Part shown: one piece after another, positions 38,769-50,020 of the stretch | Numbering within the stretch: position 1 is the stretch's first letter | Layout of the letters: the number at the start of each line of letters is the position of its first letter | NCBI RefSeq assembly: GCF_964355755.1 | Contig: NC_092671.1 | Location: 8,133,001-8,197,000 of the forward strand | Length of the DNA: 64,000 nt | Reading direction: 5' to 3' | Origin: Antedon mediterranea | Taxonomy: Eukaryota > Echinodermata > Crinoidea > Comatulida > Antedonidae | Position numbers and translations under genes: made by a program | The notes under the pieces: model-generated | What the model was told of the DNA's origin: nothing | Database searches by the model: none | The model's input: only the letters and a program-made list of their open reading frames with translations

Positions 38769-39191
38769 ATCCAGCCTCGACGGTACTGGCACCCGATGAA
38801 GTGTTAAGTGCCATATGTGATACCGTACCGATGTTTAAAAAGTTTGTAATTAAAAGTGTTAACAAATTCTGTAAGCTATCGTAATTGTCACAGCATTATA
38901 ATCATTGTTTCTTTATAATTATTATGATTGTATTGTAAAGAAACAAACAAATTATGTTCGAATATTCATTCTGATTTATTATTTGACTTTAACAACCACC
39001 CGTTTTTCAAGTGTTATTTAGATGCAATTTCTATAGATAAGATACGGTATACAATACTAAATTAGAAAGTATTTTTCACTCAAGACTGCACTCGCAACAC
39101 ACAAATCGTGTAATACGGATGTGTTTATTCTGTGCACAGGCCTAAACGCTTAATATGTGTGTACATTAATTGTAAATATACACTTAATAAA
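38769..39191 (+). other. Hox2 3' UTR with AATAAA
   Basis: A+T-rich sequence after the stop; a canonical AATAAA lies at 39186-39191, giving a 3' UTR of a little over 400 bases if used. Confidence 0.45.
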
Positions 39192-39792
39192 CTATGGAGG
39201 GTCTGATATATTATGCTTAATAATAATCGTCATATCGTGATTCAAAGGTTTCACATTCTATGATAAATTATGTGGAAGAATCACATTTTTCATATTAAGA
39301 TTCCAAATTAAAAACTCCCTTTTCATTCCTACTGGGAAAACAGATTTTCCTAACCAATTATGTAGACAGAGGGAAAAGTCTCTCTAATAGATTTTCGCAA
39401 ATAACCTCCTGGGTCAATTCTGAAGCCTCTGGGATCCAACACACAATCCTTAGCTCGTCAACTTTGTGTAGAGTTCGAGATACGAGTTCTTACAACTGAT
39501 TATGTATCTTCTTATCGTGAAGACAATGCTTTATTAGCTGAATGATGAAACGCACACTTGGGAATGTAGGTTATTAAAAATGCATTTTTTTTTTCAATTG
39601 CGATTCAATGTCACAGGTCCAGTGAGCTACTCAAAAGTTGTGTTCATGCCTATTATATAATCAGTTCATCTAAAACCGGCCAGTGTTTTTTAGAATAAAA
39701 AGGTGACACGTTATTGTATTACCACTACAAGAGTACTATACATTAAGTATACACGTTTAGGCCCAACAAAGTGTCCATTAGGAGTGCCTGGA
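39192..39792. other. Intergenic DNA, nothing recognised
   Basis: No gene or shared repeat identified. The sequence near 39320-39520 has balanced composition but no open frame of interest. Confidence 0.5.
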
Positions 39793-39886
39793 ATGGGGTT
39801 TGGCCGTGTAGTGTTGTATATTTACCCTCAGTCATTTCATGAGAAAGTGTCTCCTTCTTGCAAGGAGTGCCCTCGTATAGATCTGT
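39793..39886 (-). mobile_element. Fragment of a pogo/Tigger-like non-autonomous element
   Basis: GGTTTGGCCGTGTAGTG, CCCTCAGTCATTTCATGAGA and AAGTGTCTCC align with AATTGGTCGTGTAGTGG, CCCCTCATTAATTTCATATG and AAGAGTCCTC at 63342-63410. No ends or coding frame are preserved. Confidence 0.4.
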
Positions 39887-42480
39887 TGAGAGGTATTATA
39901 ATAAGTACAGCATATTCGTTTACAATTTTCAATAAAGTTTTAGCAGCAATAATTATAAGTATAGTTCACACGTGATCGCAATCGAGACCTAAGCAACTGC
40001 TTAGAAGGGTATTCTGTCCGAGTGATGATTATTTAATCTTTGATTTTATATTTTTTTAAATAAGTTTTATACAATAATATATGTAATTATAATTATTATG
40101 TTGACATTATACATGTTTGACCAATCGATTGCTCAACGATCAAGAAACGTGCCAGAGGGCTTGGCGATGCGCTTCGAAAAAATGCGCATGGATTGTGGAT
40201 TAATAGATTACATATAAATGAGAATGGATTAACGTTAATCCCTAACTTCAATGATACAAACATTTCGCAAATCACTTTTAGTAGTCTTTTACTCGTATTT
40301 AATAATAACAAATTCCCTTTTCTATGTAATACGGGGATAAAGCGATTACGTAAAAGTTTACGTCGACAATTACAGGGATTCGGTGACGTTATAAAATCTT
40401 ACGTCACAAATTACGAGGATCAAGCGACATTATAAACGTCACACTTTTTAATTATTCATTCCCAAAATTTCACTCATTTTAATTTATTAATTATTAAGTT
40501 CATGATATTTACAATGTTTCCACAATGTGCAATAGAACAACAATGGTGACGATTAAAACGCGTTTCATTTATTTTACAGGTTATGTGCAATTTTAAATAG
40601 GTTTTCCTTCTATAACTTAATATTTTAAATTCTGAGGCATATTCCCTTATTTTTTTGGATAAAATATTATTTTACACTATAGTAAATTGATTAATGTTAA
40701 TATTACGTATAGGCTAATATGATTGGTGGTCACTTTTGTTTTAATTAGTTGTACTTTGTAATAAAAGAAAGATTAAGCGTTAAAGTTTTTGTTACAATTT
40801 AGTATATTATATAAAAAAAAAAAAATACGTTTGGGAATTACGTAACCTTGAAATTCAACAAGGAATTCAATCAGCATAAGGTTTCATGAAAGAAACGCTT
40901 TTCAACTTAATTTATATGAAAGAATTTGCGATGAGATCGTTTTCAATTCTTTCAATTTCACAAAGTTAATCAGCGTTTCTGATTTATGCATCTTTTCATA
41001 ATGACTTATTATTAATATTATTATTAATATTATTAAACTTCAAAATCCGCTAAACCCTACACAGAAGCGGGCTCTCGGTGTACCGATAATTACAAAAATG
41101 TAAATTGTTATAATTTAAATATCTGTTTGCGTAATGTTTAAAGAATAATTATTGGAAGATACACTCTGTGTTCTTTATTAATTTCATGTATAATGTTCCC
41201 ACAAAGGTCTTAACTATTATGGTTATATCAATGTATATAGGCCTAACTCAGATTTTACTGGTTAATGTAAAATCGCGTATCAAGGCTATTATGTTTTTAA
41301 TTATTTGTACATCATTTTTTCAGTGTATGTAAATAAAGTAATGTACAGTATCTACAACAGGGTACGTGTAAATAATGTGCAATTTAATATTTTGTATATA
41401 ATTATTATTATTGTAATATTGATAATAGACCTACTGAAACACGTAGGCAACACTCTGAACTGAGTTCATTATATATTATAATTATGTATTTCCATGTATT
41501 TTCTTTTGTCTTATGAATATCATTATAAAAACAGGGTAAGCGCTATCTCTTGCTGTAATTGTAAGTTATCATGCAATATCATTTAAGTAATAAACATGTT
41601 TCAAGAAAATATTCTGTTTTATTTGTTTTAGTTTTTAACATCTTTGAGTGATATTTAAAATGACGATTACCTTAATATATTGCCATATTGTTTTCAGAGA
41701 TCTATGTGAGAATAGCATTGTAATATATGATACATTTATCACTCACTATTCCGGTGATATCGATAAAAAGATAGTAACAGGTTATAGCACGTTGATGATG
41801 ACGTTAAAGATAACGACGAATAATAATGATTCATGAAGACGATGATGATAATGACGGTGATGCGTCGATGACAATGATAGTGTTCCTTGGGTAACGATGA
41901 TGATAATGATTATAACGATGCGAAAAATAAATCAACGTCACCTTTATTCGAAACGTCATAAGTATACAGCGCATGCTCGTACGGTATAATTATATTGAGA
42001 AGAACATGATTTCTGACTCTATGAAATACTTCTGTTTTCTTTTGCTTTGTGTAATGTTCTTTAACGACTGCAGGTTGATGAGGCTTACAAACACCATAGC
42101 CTTGGACGCAATCCTAAATGTAGCATTTCCCGGTTTTAACTTCGTATTGTTAATAATAACAATATCAAATCTGCCACAATAGGGCAATGGCCGGGTAAAG
42201 GTTTATTAATATGACTTAACAAAACACATGATTGTACTGAAGGCAACTCATTTAAGCTATCTCCAATTATATATAAATGTAACGTTGATGTTTATTCGTT
42301 ACGAGGATTTGTTTTATTGTAATACCTATAGCCGTTTCCCGATAGCTCAGCATTAATCTTGATTTTTAGCTTTTATTTTGATGTTTGCTTATTTTATATC
42401 CCGATTTGCGATAATAATTAACTGAAAAGCTTAAAACAAGAAAATATATCTGAAAAAAATAATATGAAACGATAAAAAAG
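39887..42480. other. Intergenic DNA without a supported gene
   Basis: A+T-rich. A GAT-rich low-complexity patch lies at about 41795-41905. Two opposed open frames overlap at 41973-42187 with no domain. A run of 13 A is near 40815. Confidence 0.5.
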
Positions 42481-43030
42481 TGAAGAAAAGCGAGAGTGGA
42501 ACAAATAAGCGAGAGGGAGAAGAGAGAGTAAAGAACATTTACGAAGGTGAAGAAAATCATTGAGAGTGATAATATTTTAAGTGAGTGAAGACAATTTGCA
42601 GGATTGAAGGAAATCATTGAGGGTGAAAAATCATCATCGATTAGAAATTCTGCGGGATTGAAGAAGTATACCAGCGGGAGTGAAGTAAACCACTGGGAGT
42701 GAAGACAAGTTTCGGGAGTGACGTAAACCACATTGAGAGTGAAGACAAGTTTCGGGAGTGACGTAAACCACTAGGAGTGAAGACAAGTTGCGGAAGTGGA
42801 GTAAACCACTGAGAGTGAAGAAATTCGGGAGTGACGTAAACCACCGAGAGTGAAGAAAAGTTTCGGGAGCGACGTAAATCACTAGGAGTGAAGAAAAGTT
42901 TCGGGAGTGAAGTAAACCACTGAGAGTGAAGAAATGCTGCGAGAGTAAAAACAAATCTACGTGATTAGGCCTAAAGAAAAATATTTAGAGTGAAAAAATC
43001 AACGAGAGTGAAGCAAATCATAGTGAAGAA
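42481..43030. repeat. 38-bp tandem repeat, about 7 clear units plus degenerate flanks
   Basis: The regular part (about 42675-42950) repeats GGGAGTGACGTAAACCAC, then TAGGAGTGAAGACAAGTTTC, at spacings of 36-39 bp. Each unit is itself two half-units sharing GAGTGAAG. The flanks show decayed GAGAGTGAAG words from about 42490 to 43025. Because the unit length is not a multiple of three and stop codons are rare, it creates three overlapping long minus-strand frames (42366-42954) with repeated LHSRNLSSLPVVYVTPE-like peptides. These are repeat artefacts. Confidence 0.9.
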
Positions 43031-46000
43031 ATTCTGCAATAGTTAAACAAATGTCCTCAACCGATATGTCCGGAAAAAAAACGTAGTCCTATATATCCAA
43101 TATTAAAAAGCATCTGAGAAAGTAACAGATTAATATAAAATAAAGACAATGGAAACCATCTGATAATTTCCTCAATATATGATATAAATAAACGTAAATT
43201 ATGAAATTCTGATGACTTTAATTAAACTAATACATGCTTTCTCTATTATAGTAACATTAGCGAGGGAAAAAATGTTGAGTCACCTTAGGACAGGTGCTGT
43301 TGAACTTATTAACTACAATGGAAGGATTTGTAATATTGTTACATTTTGTATGTATATAATACTGAATAAAATCAGATGGCTTATATATTACATGGACTTC
43401 AGTTTGATAGAATATCGGAATTGTTTATTTCAATGTCGATACAATTCAACTTCAACTGCTTAACCATGGAAAAAGAAAGAAATTTAACAGTGTTATGTAT
43501 AATTATTTTGAATAAACTGGGAAAGTTTAACTTATGTAATATGCTATAATTATAACGTTATCAGTGTGGAGTGGAACATGGTTTACTATCATGATGTATT
43601 GAAAAATAATATAAAACAGTAGCCTAAGCCTATTAGAGGTTTAGATCGCACTATTCAATTACTCACGTCTTTCGAATGAGACGTTAGGTTCCGTAGAGTT
43701 CAGTTTCAATTGGTGCGTAATCCAGATCAACATAACTAAAACTTGCTGAAAAAATTGCTATTAATTGTCTTAATCAAAGACCCTAAAGAAAGACGAGCTA
43801 TGGGTATTTAATGTACACCATTATCATTAACTTTCATTAGGCCTATGTTGTTTTATTAACAATCTTGTGAGTAACACTAGATTCATAACAAAATTCATAG
43901 CCTGATAAGTTATTCTTTGATTAATCTTGATGAAGCTTATCTTGAAACTTTTCATAATGTACGCGGGCCTACGATGAGAATATGTAATGTTGTTAGGCCT
44001 AGAGTCCCCAGGGACCGGGTAGCATTAAAAGACAAAGGGTAACCGTCGGCATTCGAACGAATATTGCGCCCGTCAACAAATTTCCCGCTTGGCTGCGCAT
44101 TCAGTGTTGCTGTTTGTCGGATGGGGACACGAAGCAAATAATTTAAAATGGAAATAGTAGCTGTAAAAAGGAATAATTGGCCATTAGTATGAACGTAGAA
44201 TACAGTCTCAACAAACACGATCATCTTTTCAACATTTGACAAGTGATAATGTGATTCAAATATTGCAATTTTATATGAAATGTATTTAGATTTTTATGAG
44301 TTGTTTGCTCTTAAGAAAACATTTACTCGGATTAAACAGAAAGCCAAGCAATTTAATATTTTAAATTGCTTATAAATATGGAATAAAGTTAACTGAAAAA
44401 ATGCAAAAATATGTAATTTTACTAGATAAACACCATTATTATGAAATATATTACTATTTGACAAACATATTTGCTGATTAAAAGGAATAAAAGGGAAACA
44501 AATTATTTATAATGTATTACTGTAATATAATAATAGTGATGATAATAATAATGTTTTTGTTATGACACAGTTATAATTAGTCTTTTTAAAAGATTAATGA
44601 TTTAATCTTAATATCTTAATCTTATCTTTAATCTTAATATCTGGCTTCTAACGTTAGGATAATATAACTTTCCAGAAACTGGGTTTCTCTACATGAGTGG
44701 ATGAAATCAATACTGCAATTCGTTTTTCCTGGATTTTTTTTGTTTGTACAGGATCATCATGATTGTTTAACTTATAACAATGTTGTGGATAAAGATAACT
44801 CACTAAACGTTCTTAACATTTTGATTGAGATTTATCCCATGGGGAAATCGAGATCAATCATAAACCTCATAAAACTGAAATATATGGAGCATGTAAAATA
44901 TTGTTAAAAATAGACCTTGACCATGGACAACGACAATACAAGTGACTACATTTTATTAGTATCATGACCTGTAATTATAGTTTAATTGCACACAATATTT
45001 TGTTTAATGAACGTTTTAAACATGTTATCCGACACAACCGAGCAAGCTGAAACGCGTAAAGCGTCCTTGGTGGAGACACGGCGACGCGATCAGCGACGAA
45101 GCGTCAAAACGCGTTCTCGAAATAAAAGTCGTCCTCTTAAAACTTTCCTTCAACTTTTGTAAAACGCTTTCTTTTCTGCAAATGTGGTCAACAGTGATGA
45201 GAACAGTTGATGCAAATGGTTTATATGTCGTTCTCTTTATTCTTCTCATTCAGCAGGCCCATCAATTAGTCAGAGAGTTATACACACACTATAGTTCCAT
45301 ACTCGATTAGGCAGGCGAGAAATGTACACCAAGTGATAACAAATAGACAGAAACAGGAAAACGTCTCAATTTGAAGAACTGAAAGTAGCACATTCTAACA
45401 TACAAAAGAATTTTCTCATCAATCTATGGTGGAAATGATCGGTAGTTTCCGGTATTTTTATGTCTTCTTTCATTTGTTTTGTAAAGTTTTTGTTTGCTAT
45501 TTTCTAATTCATCATTCGAGATACGAAAATAGTATGTCACCGGTTAAACAATATCGCAATAGCTTTCGATTAATTTGTATTTAAGTATCGCCAGTTCATG
45601 ACTTGGTCTAATATTGTTCTCTATTTTAAATTCAGGCCACGGCCAGTTGCATGTCTTTATCAATGGTTGTTACGGTTTGTCTGTTACGTCAGTTTGTCGC
45701 CACCATAGAACTGACTTCGATCTTCGAGGAATTTAAAGTCTTTATAAATTAAATTTAATACATATTCAATTATATTTTAAATGTTCAATAATTGGGAATT
45801 TTGTATATGGCATTTGCATGACTGGCTCCTTTTTTTTTTCTATTTTTTAAAATATTTATTACTAAAATACAACGGTAAAAAATACCCGTAATTGTATCAC
45901 CAATGTTTGTCTATAATAGCTAAGACGTCAAAATATTAAAATAAACGAAAACCCTGAGAAATTTCTGAAAATAGCACTGTAAATTCAACAGAAAATAACA

Positions 46001-46054
46001 CAAAACCTACGCCACTGCAGCCAAGGCAGTCGGTTAAATAACTATATAATAATT
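43031..46054. other. Intergenic DNA without a supported gene
   Basis: Mostly plain A+T-rich. A higher G+C patch at 43975-44220 holds a 96-codon minus-strand frame, and another at 45025-45160 is CpG-rich (GCGTCCTTGGTGGAGACACG). Neither shows a domain. Confidence 0.5.
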
Positions 46055-46660
46055 TAGAATGACAGTCAAATCCGGGTAATTAGTCTCTGGGCTATTGGGC
46101 ATTATTTGAAAACGATTTGTTATTTGTCAATTACGTTTAATTAGTGGCAATTGTCCATTTAGCACTTCATTACGGCTATTACTCACTATACTATGTCATT
46201 GGTCTAATTGTATTAGATAAGCAACTTAACTTGATGACTTATAAGCGCACTTAAAGATCAGAAATTGATGTTCAAGATTATAATTCGAGTTTAATCTACT
46301 CTCGTTTACCAATGCCATATAAAACCTGATCTGTTAGTCTACGGTAATAATCCTTACAAATTACGTTTACACAACTCAGCGCTATTCTCAGGCTTTTAAA
46401 GCTAATCAACACTAACATCATTACGCCGCCTAATAGTTATTTGAATAGGTTTAAATTGTGCGAGTTTGATTTGTCTGGACAAATCATGTATTTAATTTAT
46501 CTCGTCCCCACCTCCGAGTGTGATTCAATAAATTAAACAAGAAAGTGGAGCGCGGTTTTTGTTAGCGCGAGATACTTCGGATGATCGAGCGGTCAACTAA
46601 AATCGCGCGTTAATCCGCAGACAACACGCAACTGATGGATGAGATGATTTAAATGGAAGA
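46055..46660. promoter_or_regulatory. Candidate Hox cis-regulatory block (homeodomain-motif dense)
   Basis: A repeat-free stretch about 10 kb upstream of Hox1 with a MEIS-type TGACAG at about 46061, GTAATTAG, TTTAATTAGTGG and CTAATTG words, and a PBX-HOX1-type TGATGGATGA at 46633-46642 with a following GATGAT. The last 150 bases are CpG-rich, unlike the surroundings. Regulatory function is inferred from motif content and the absence of repeats only. Confidence 0.35.
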
Positions 46661-47830
46661 TTTAACATCTTCTTGTCACCAAACACTTAACACGATGCTC
46701 AAACTGTATGATAGTGTACATTTAAGGAATCTAATCTTATCTTTTTATTGTTTTAATCGAAAATACTGTTTCACCTTTTACCAGAAAGAAACACGAACAG
46801 CCTACGATTAACGAGTGTAAAATATATTCTATAATTTAATCATGTAAAGTACAATGGCATATTGTATGAATTAGCAGAACATCTTTCAACTAACCTGTTA
46901 CTTTATTATTTTATTTTGAAGACGTACAGCACCATGACAAAAAAGTATTACAATCTCACTTTTAAAAACTGCAGAACAAATATTTCGTTGTAGGACTATC
47001 TTTGTATTATACAAAATATGTAAAAATGTATATAATGTATTAAATCTGCTAAAACCAAATGTTTGCTTTATTAAGTGGAGATCAATACTACGGTATAATG
47101 AAAACATTTATATTAAATCGTTTCATTTGAAATGTACGTAGTGGTATAAAAAGACTACTGTATTATAAAATAAGACTTCCGAAATGGTTTCATAGCCACA
47201 GGCGCTAGTGCACTCAGACAGCCCGACAGGAAAGCTAAATTCGAAAATCCATCCATCAAGCGAGCCTAACAAAGGCAAGCGGACATAGTTAAGAACGTGC
47301 TTTATACCGCCTATGAAAACGTACAATTATGGCTGATAGACCATTTGAATGTACAAACCGATTGTGAAATTTGTAGGATCAAACAAATCAATGTGTATTA
47401 GCGGTCGGCATTAGGCAACTGCTATACGTTTATTGAGTTAAAAAAAACACAGAGCGAATGTTTATTTACGCGCTGTTCTTCTCGGTTTAGCTGATCATAA
47501 GCCCTGCATTGTTAAGTTAACATACTGTTTGCTTTGCTCATCACGAGTTGTTTTCTCTTCCCTTTGTTGTTTATTGAATTAATACAAACATTAAACGTTT
47601 GTCGTAAGTAAACGAGCCACGGGCTATAGGCAACTCGAGAAAACAACTTCCTTGAAGTTCAAGCCGATAAGTTCGTTATTATGTAATTAAACCTACATTT
47701 TAGACGCAGCCATACATGTTAATTTACACAAAACAATATTGGATTCATCATATTTTATATACGTCAGGAAATGAATAGATAATTTATAAACTAAAAGAGA
47801 GTCTGCTTGAACAAATTTGTTAATAGTTAT
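46661..47830. other. Intergenic DNA, nothing recognised
   Basis: Small minus-strand open frames (46898-47107, 47123-47326) without domain. No shared repeat noted. Confidence 0.5.
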
Positions 47831-48056
47831 GATATAAAAACAGGATGAACTAAACACAGACATACGCAGCTGCGGGTAACAGGCCAAAAAAAGAGAATGA
47901 AACTTAATGAACAGAAACTTATACATTTTAAAACATTCAAGAGCAAAATAAAATAATCAGTTCTAATTTGGTTTGCGGGGAGGCTGAACAAAAAAATAGA
48001 TGTTCCTAACACAACCTTACAATCATGGACCGCCGCGCCACCGCGCTGTCGACAGT
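47831..48056 (+). repeat. 226-bp tandem duplication, copy 1 (uninterrupted)
   Basis: Starts GATATAAAAACAGGATGAAC and ends CGCTGTCGACAGT. The whole unit is repeated directly after it. Only a handful of differences are visible between the copies (for example GACATACG against GAATTACG), so the duplication is fairly recent. It contains the intact, empty insertion site GACCG at 48028-48032 for the foldback element that splits copy 2. Confidence 0.93.
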
Positions 48057-48795
48057 GATATAAAAACAGGATGAACTAAACACAGAATTACGCAGCTGCG
48101 GGTAACAGGCCAAAAAAAGAGAATGAAACTTAATGAACAGAAACTTATACATTTTAAAACATTCAAGAGCAAAATAAAATAATCAGTTCTAATTCGGTTT
48201 GCGGGGAGGCTGAACAAAAAAAATAGATGTTCCTAACACAACCTTACAATCATGGACCGTGTTGAACCCACAAATGTGAAAACTCCCACAAATGTGAAAA
48301 CAACCACAAATGTGAAAACGCATCACCCATAAATGTGAAAACAACCACAAATGTAAAAACGCATCACCCACTAATGTGAAAACAGCGCCCACAAATGTAA
48401 AAATGATTATCGCCCACAAATGTGATACCGCCCACAAATGTAAAAAAAGAGAGACCTTTTCGCCCACAAATAAAAAAAAAATCAAATCAAATTTAGTGCT
48501 AGACTCAAACAATTTTGATCGAGTTAATATATATAAATATTGAGTTGTTTCAATACTTGTGTGTTCACGATAGACCTGTTAGGGTCGTCGTTAACGCGTT
48601 GGATTATTACCGTTTTCACATTTGTGGTCGTATTCACATTTGTGGTCGTTTTCACATTTGTGGTCGTTTTCATATTTGTGGGCGTTTTCACATTTGTGGG
48701 TGATACGTTTTCACATTTATGGTCGTTTTCACATTTGTGGGCGTTTTCACATTTGTGGGTTCAACAGACCGCCGCGCCACCACGCTGTCGACAGT
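48057..48795 (+). repeat. 226-bp tandem duplication, copy 2 (split by an insertion)
   Basis: Copy 2 occupies 48057-48259 and resumes at 48772-48795. The gap is a foldback element and a second GACCG. Minus-strand open frames here are the same accidental frame seen in copy 1. Confidence 0.93.
48260..48766. mobile_element. Foldback-type element with 5-bp target-site duplication
   Basis: A 507-bp element whose ends are perfect 24-bp inverted repeats beginning TGTTGAACCCACAAATGTGA and ending in its mirror. It is flanked by GACCG on both sides (48255-48259 and 48767-48771). The empty site is preserved in the tandem copy upstream (48028-48032). The left arm (to about 48470) is an array of ACAAATGTGAAAAC-type units; the right arm (from about 48610) is the same unit in reverse. 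A unique A+T-rich middle of about 150 bp separates them. The arms produce repetitive open frames on both strands that are not genes. The 5-bp duplication and the tandem units in the arms resemble foldback elements in general, but I cannot name a family. Confidence 0.9.
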
Positions 48796-49720
48796 GCACC
48801 ATCCAAAGAATCATGGGAGTTACATGTTATGGTGCTAATCAATGAAAACATTGTACTTAAATGACTTAACTGCTTCAATATAGTTAGACTGAACTTTAAA
48901 AACTATGTATCAATATGAAGGCGTAATATGTTTTGCTTATTTATAGAATTTTAAATCATAAAATGATTATCAAATTGAAAATGGTCAGCTGAATAAGTGA
49001 CTGTGCCACCAAAAAAGTAAACTGGGACCTTAATTCATTACTATACCACTGAATCTACTGAACAAGTGTAACGATACACGCTCAATTTCATATTTACTTA
49101 TCTTTGTAACTACACTAACGGTAATGATGAGTGAATTAGGTAAGTGTACAATATTTATGCTTATTCGTCATTTTTTTGGATCTTTGTGTTGTTCAGTGAA
49201 TAGAGTTGGTGCTGTGTTTAATCACCGTATCCACAAGTCTATCTTATTACGTGTTAGAACTTGATGGAGCGACGCAGAAGTTCATCAATTTTATAATAAG
49301 AATTTCGTTACCAAATGAAGGAATTCCTTTTCAGCTTGCAGCATAAACAAATTTAAAATATACATTGTAAGATATACTTTAATATATACTCCTAGTAACC
49401 ATAGCCTGGTCTAATAACTGTTATTTAATTCAACTTATTATAAGCCCATGTATTTTTACTGTACAATAATTACCCGGTTGTACCACTATAACTCCGATGG
49501 ATGAATATCTAAAGTTTAAAAGCGAAGAAAAACAAAATTCAAAGACAGAGGATCACTTATTGGAGTATATTCAGTCACTTTGATTTTTCTTAAAGTTGAT
49601 ATTCTTTGAAAATATTGTTCTAAATTTTTTAAACTTTTTTTCTTTTTCTAAAAGCCTATATTCAAAAATGAATTTTTAATTTTTAATTTAATAAATATCG
49701 AACATATACTGCGGAAAAAA
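48796..49720. other. Intergenic DNA, nothing recognised
   Basis: Plain A+T-rich sequence, no gene or shared repeat identified. Confidence 0.5.
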
Positions 49721-50020
49721 TTAAATCTTAAACATTTTTGGTTGAATATGCCATTTTGATGTCACATAATAGTTATTTATCCACTTTGACCAAAAAATTA
49801 GATTAAAAAAAATGTTTTTACCTGAAAAAATGTAATTTAAAGCAGGGAATATGTCAAATTTGCTGCCATTTAACCATTTATTTTGTTATTTTATAGGTGA
49901 AAACATTATTTCTTTTTTCCCTTTGGAAGTGATTAAAGTATTAAAACTACAAAATAACCTATTCAAAGTCTTCATTTTCCTGTTTTTTTTTGGGGGGGGG
50001 GGGGGACAATAAATCTTTAA
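49721..50020 (+). repeat. Dispersed repeat R, copy 3
   Basis: Shares GAATATGCCATTTTGATGTC, TCACTTTGACC-like, TTTTTACCTGAAAAAATGTA, AAATAACCTATTCAAAGTCT and the end GGGGGACAATAAATCTTTAA with the copies at 8656 and 11261. A run of 14 G at 49992-50005 has expanded the G tract that is 4-5 bases long in the other copies. Confidence 0.7.

Noticed and set aside
42366-42954. Long overlapping minus-strand open frames (121, 106 and 67 codons) with repeated peptides
   Set aside because: They arise from the 38-bp tandem array read in three frames; no start context, domain or splice support.
48189-48864. Open frames on both strands encoding FTFVVVF- and HICGRF-type repeats
   Set aside because: Produced by the short tandem units in the arms of the foldback element.
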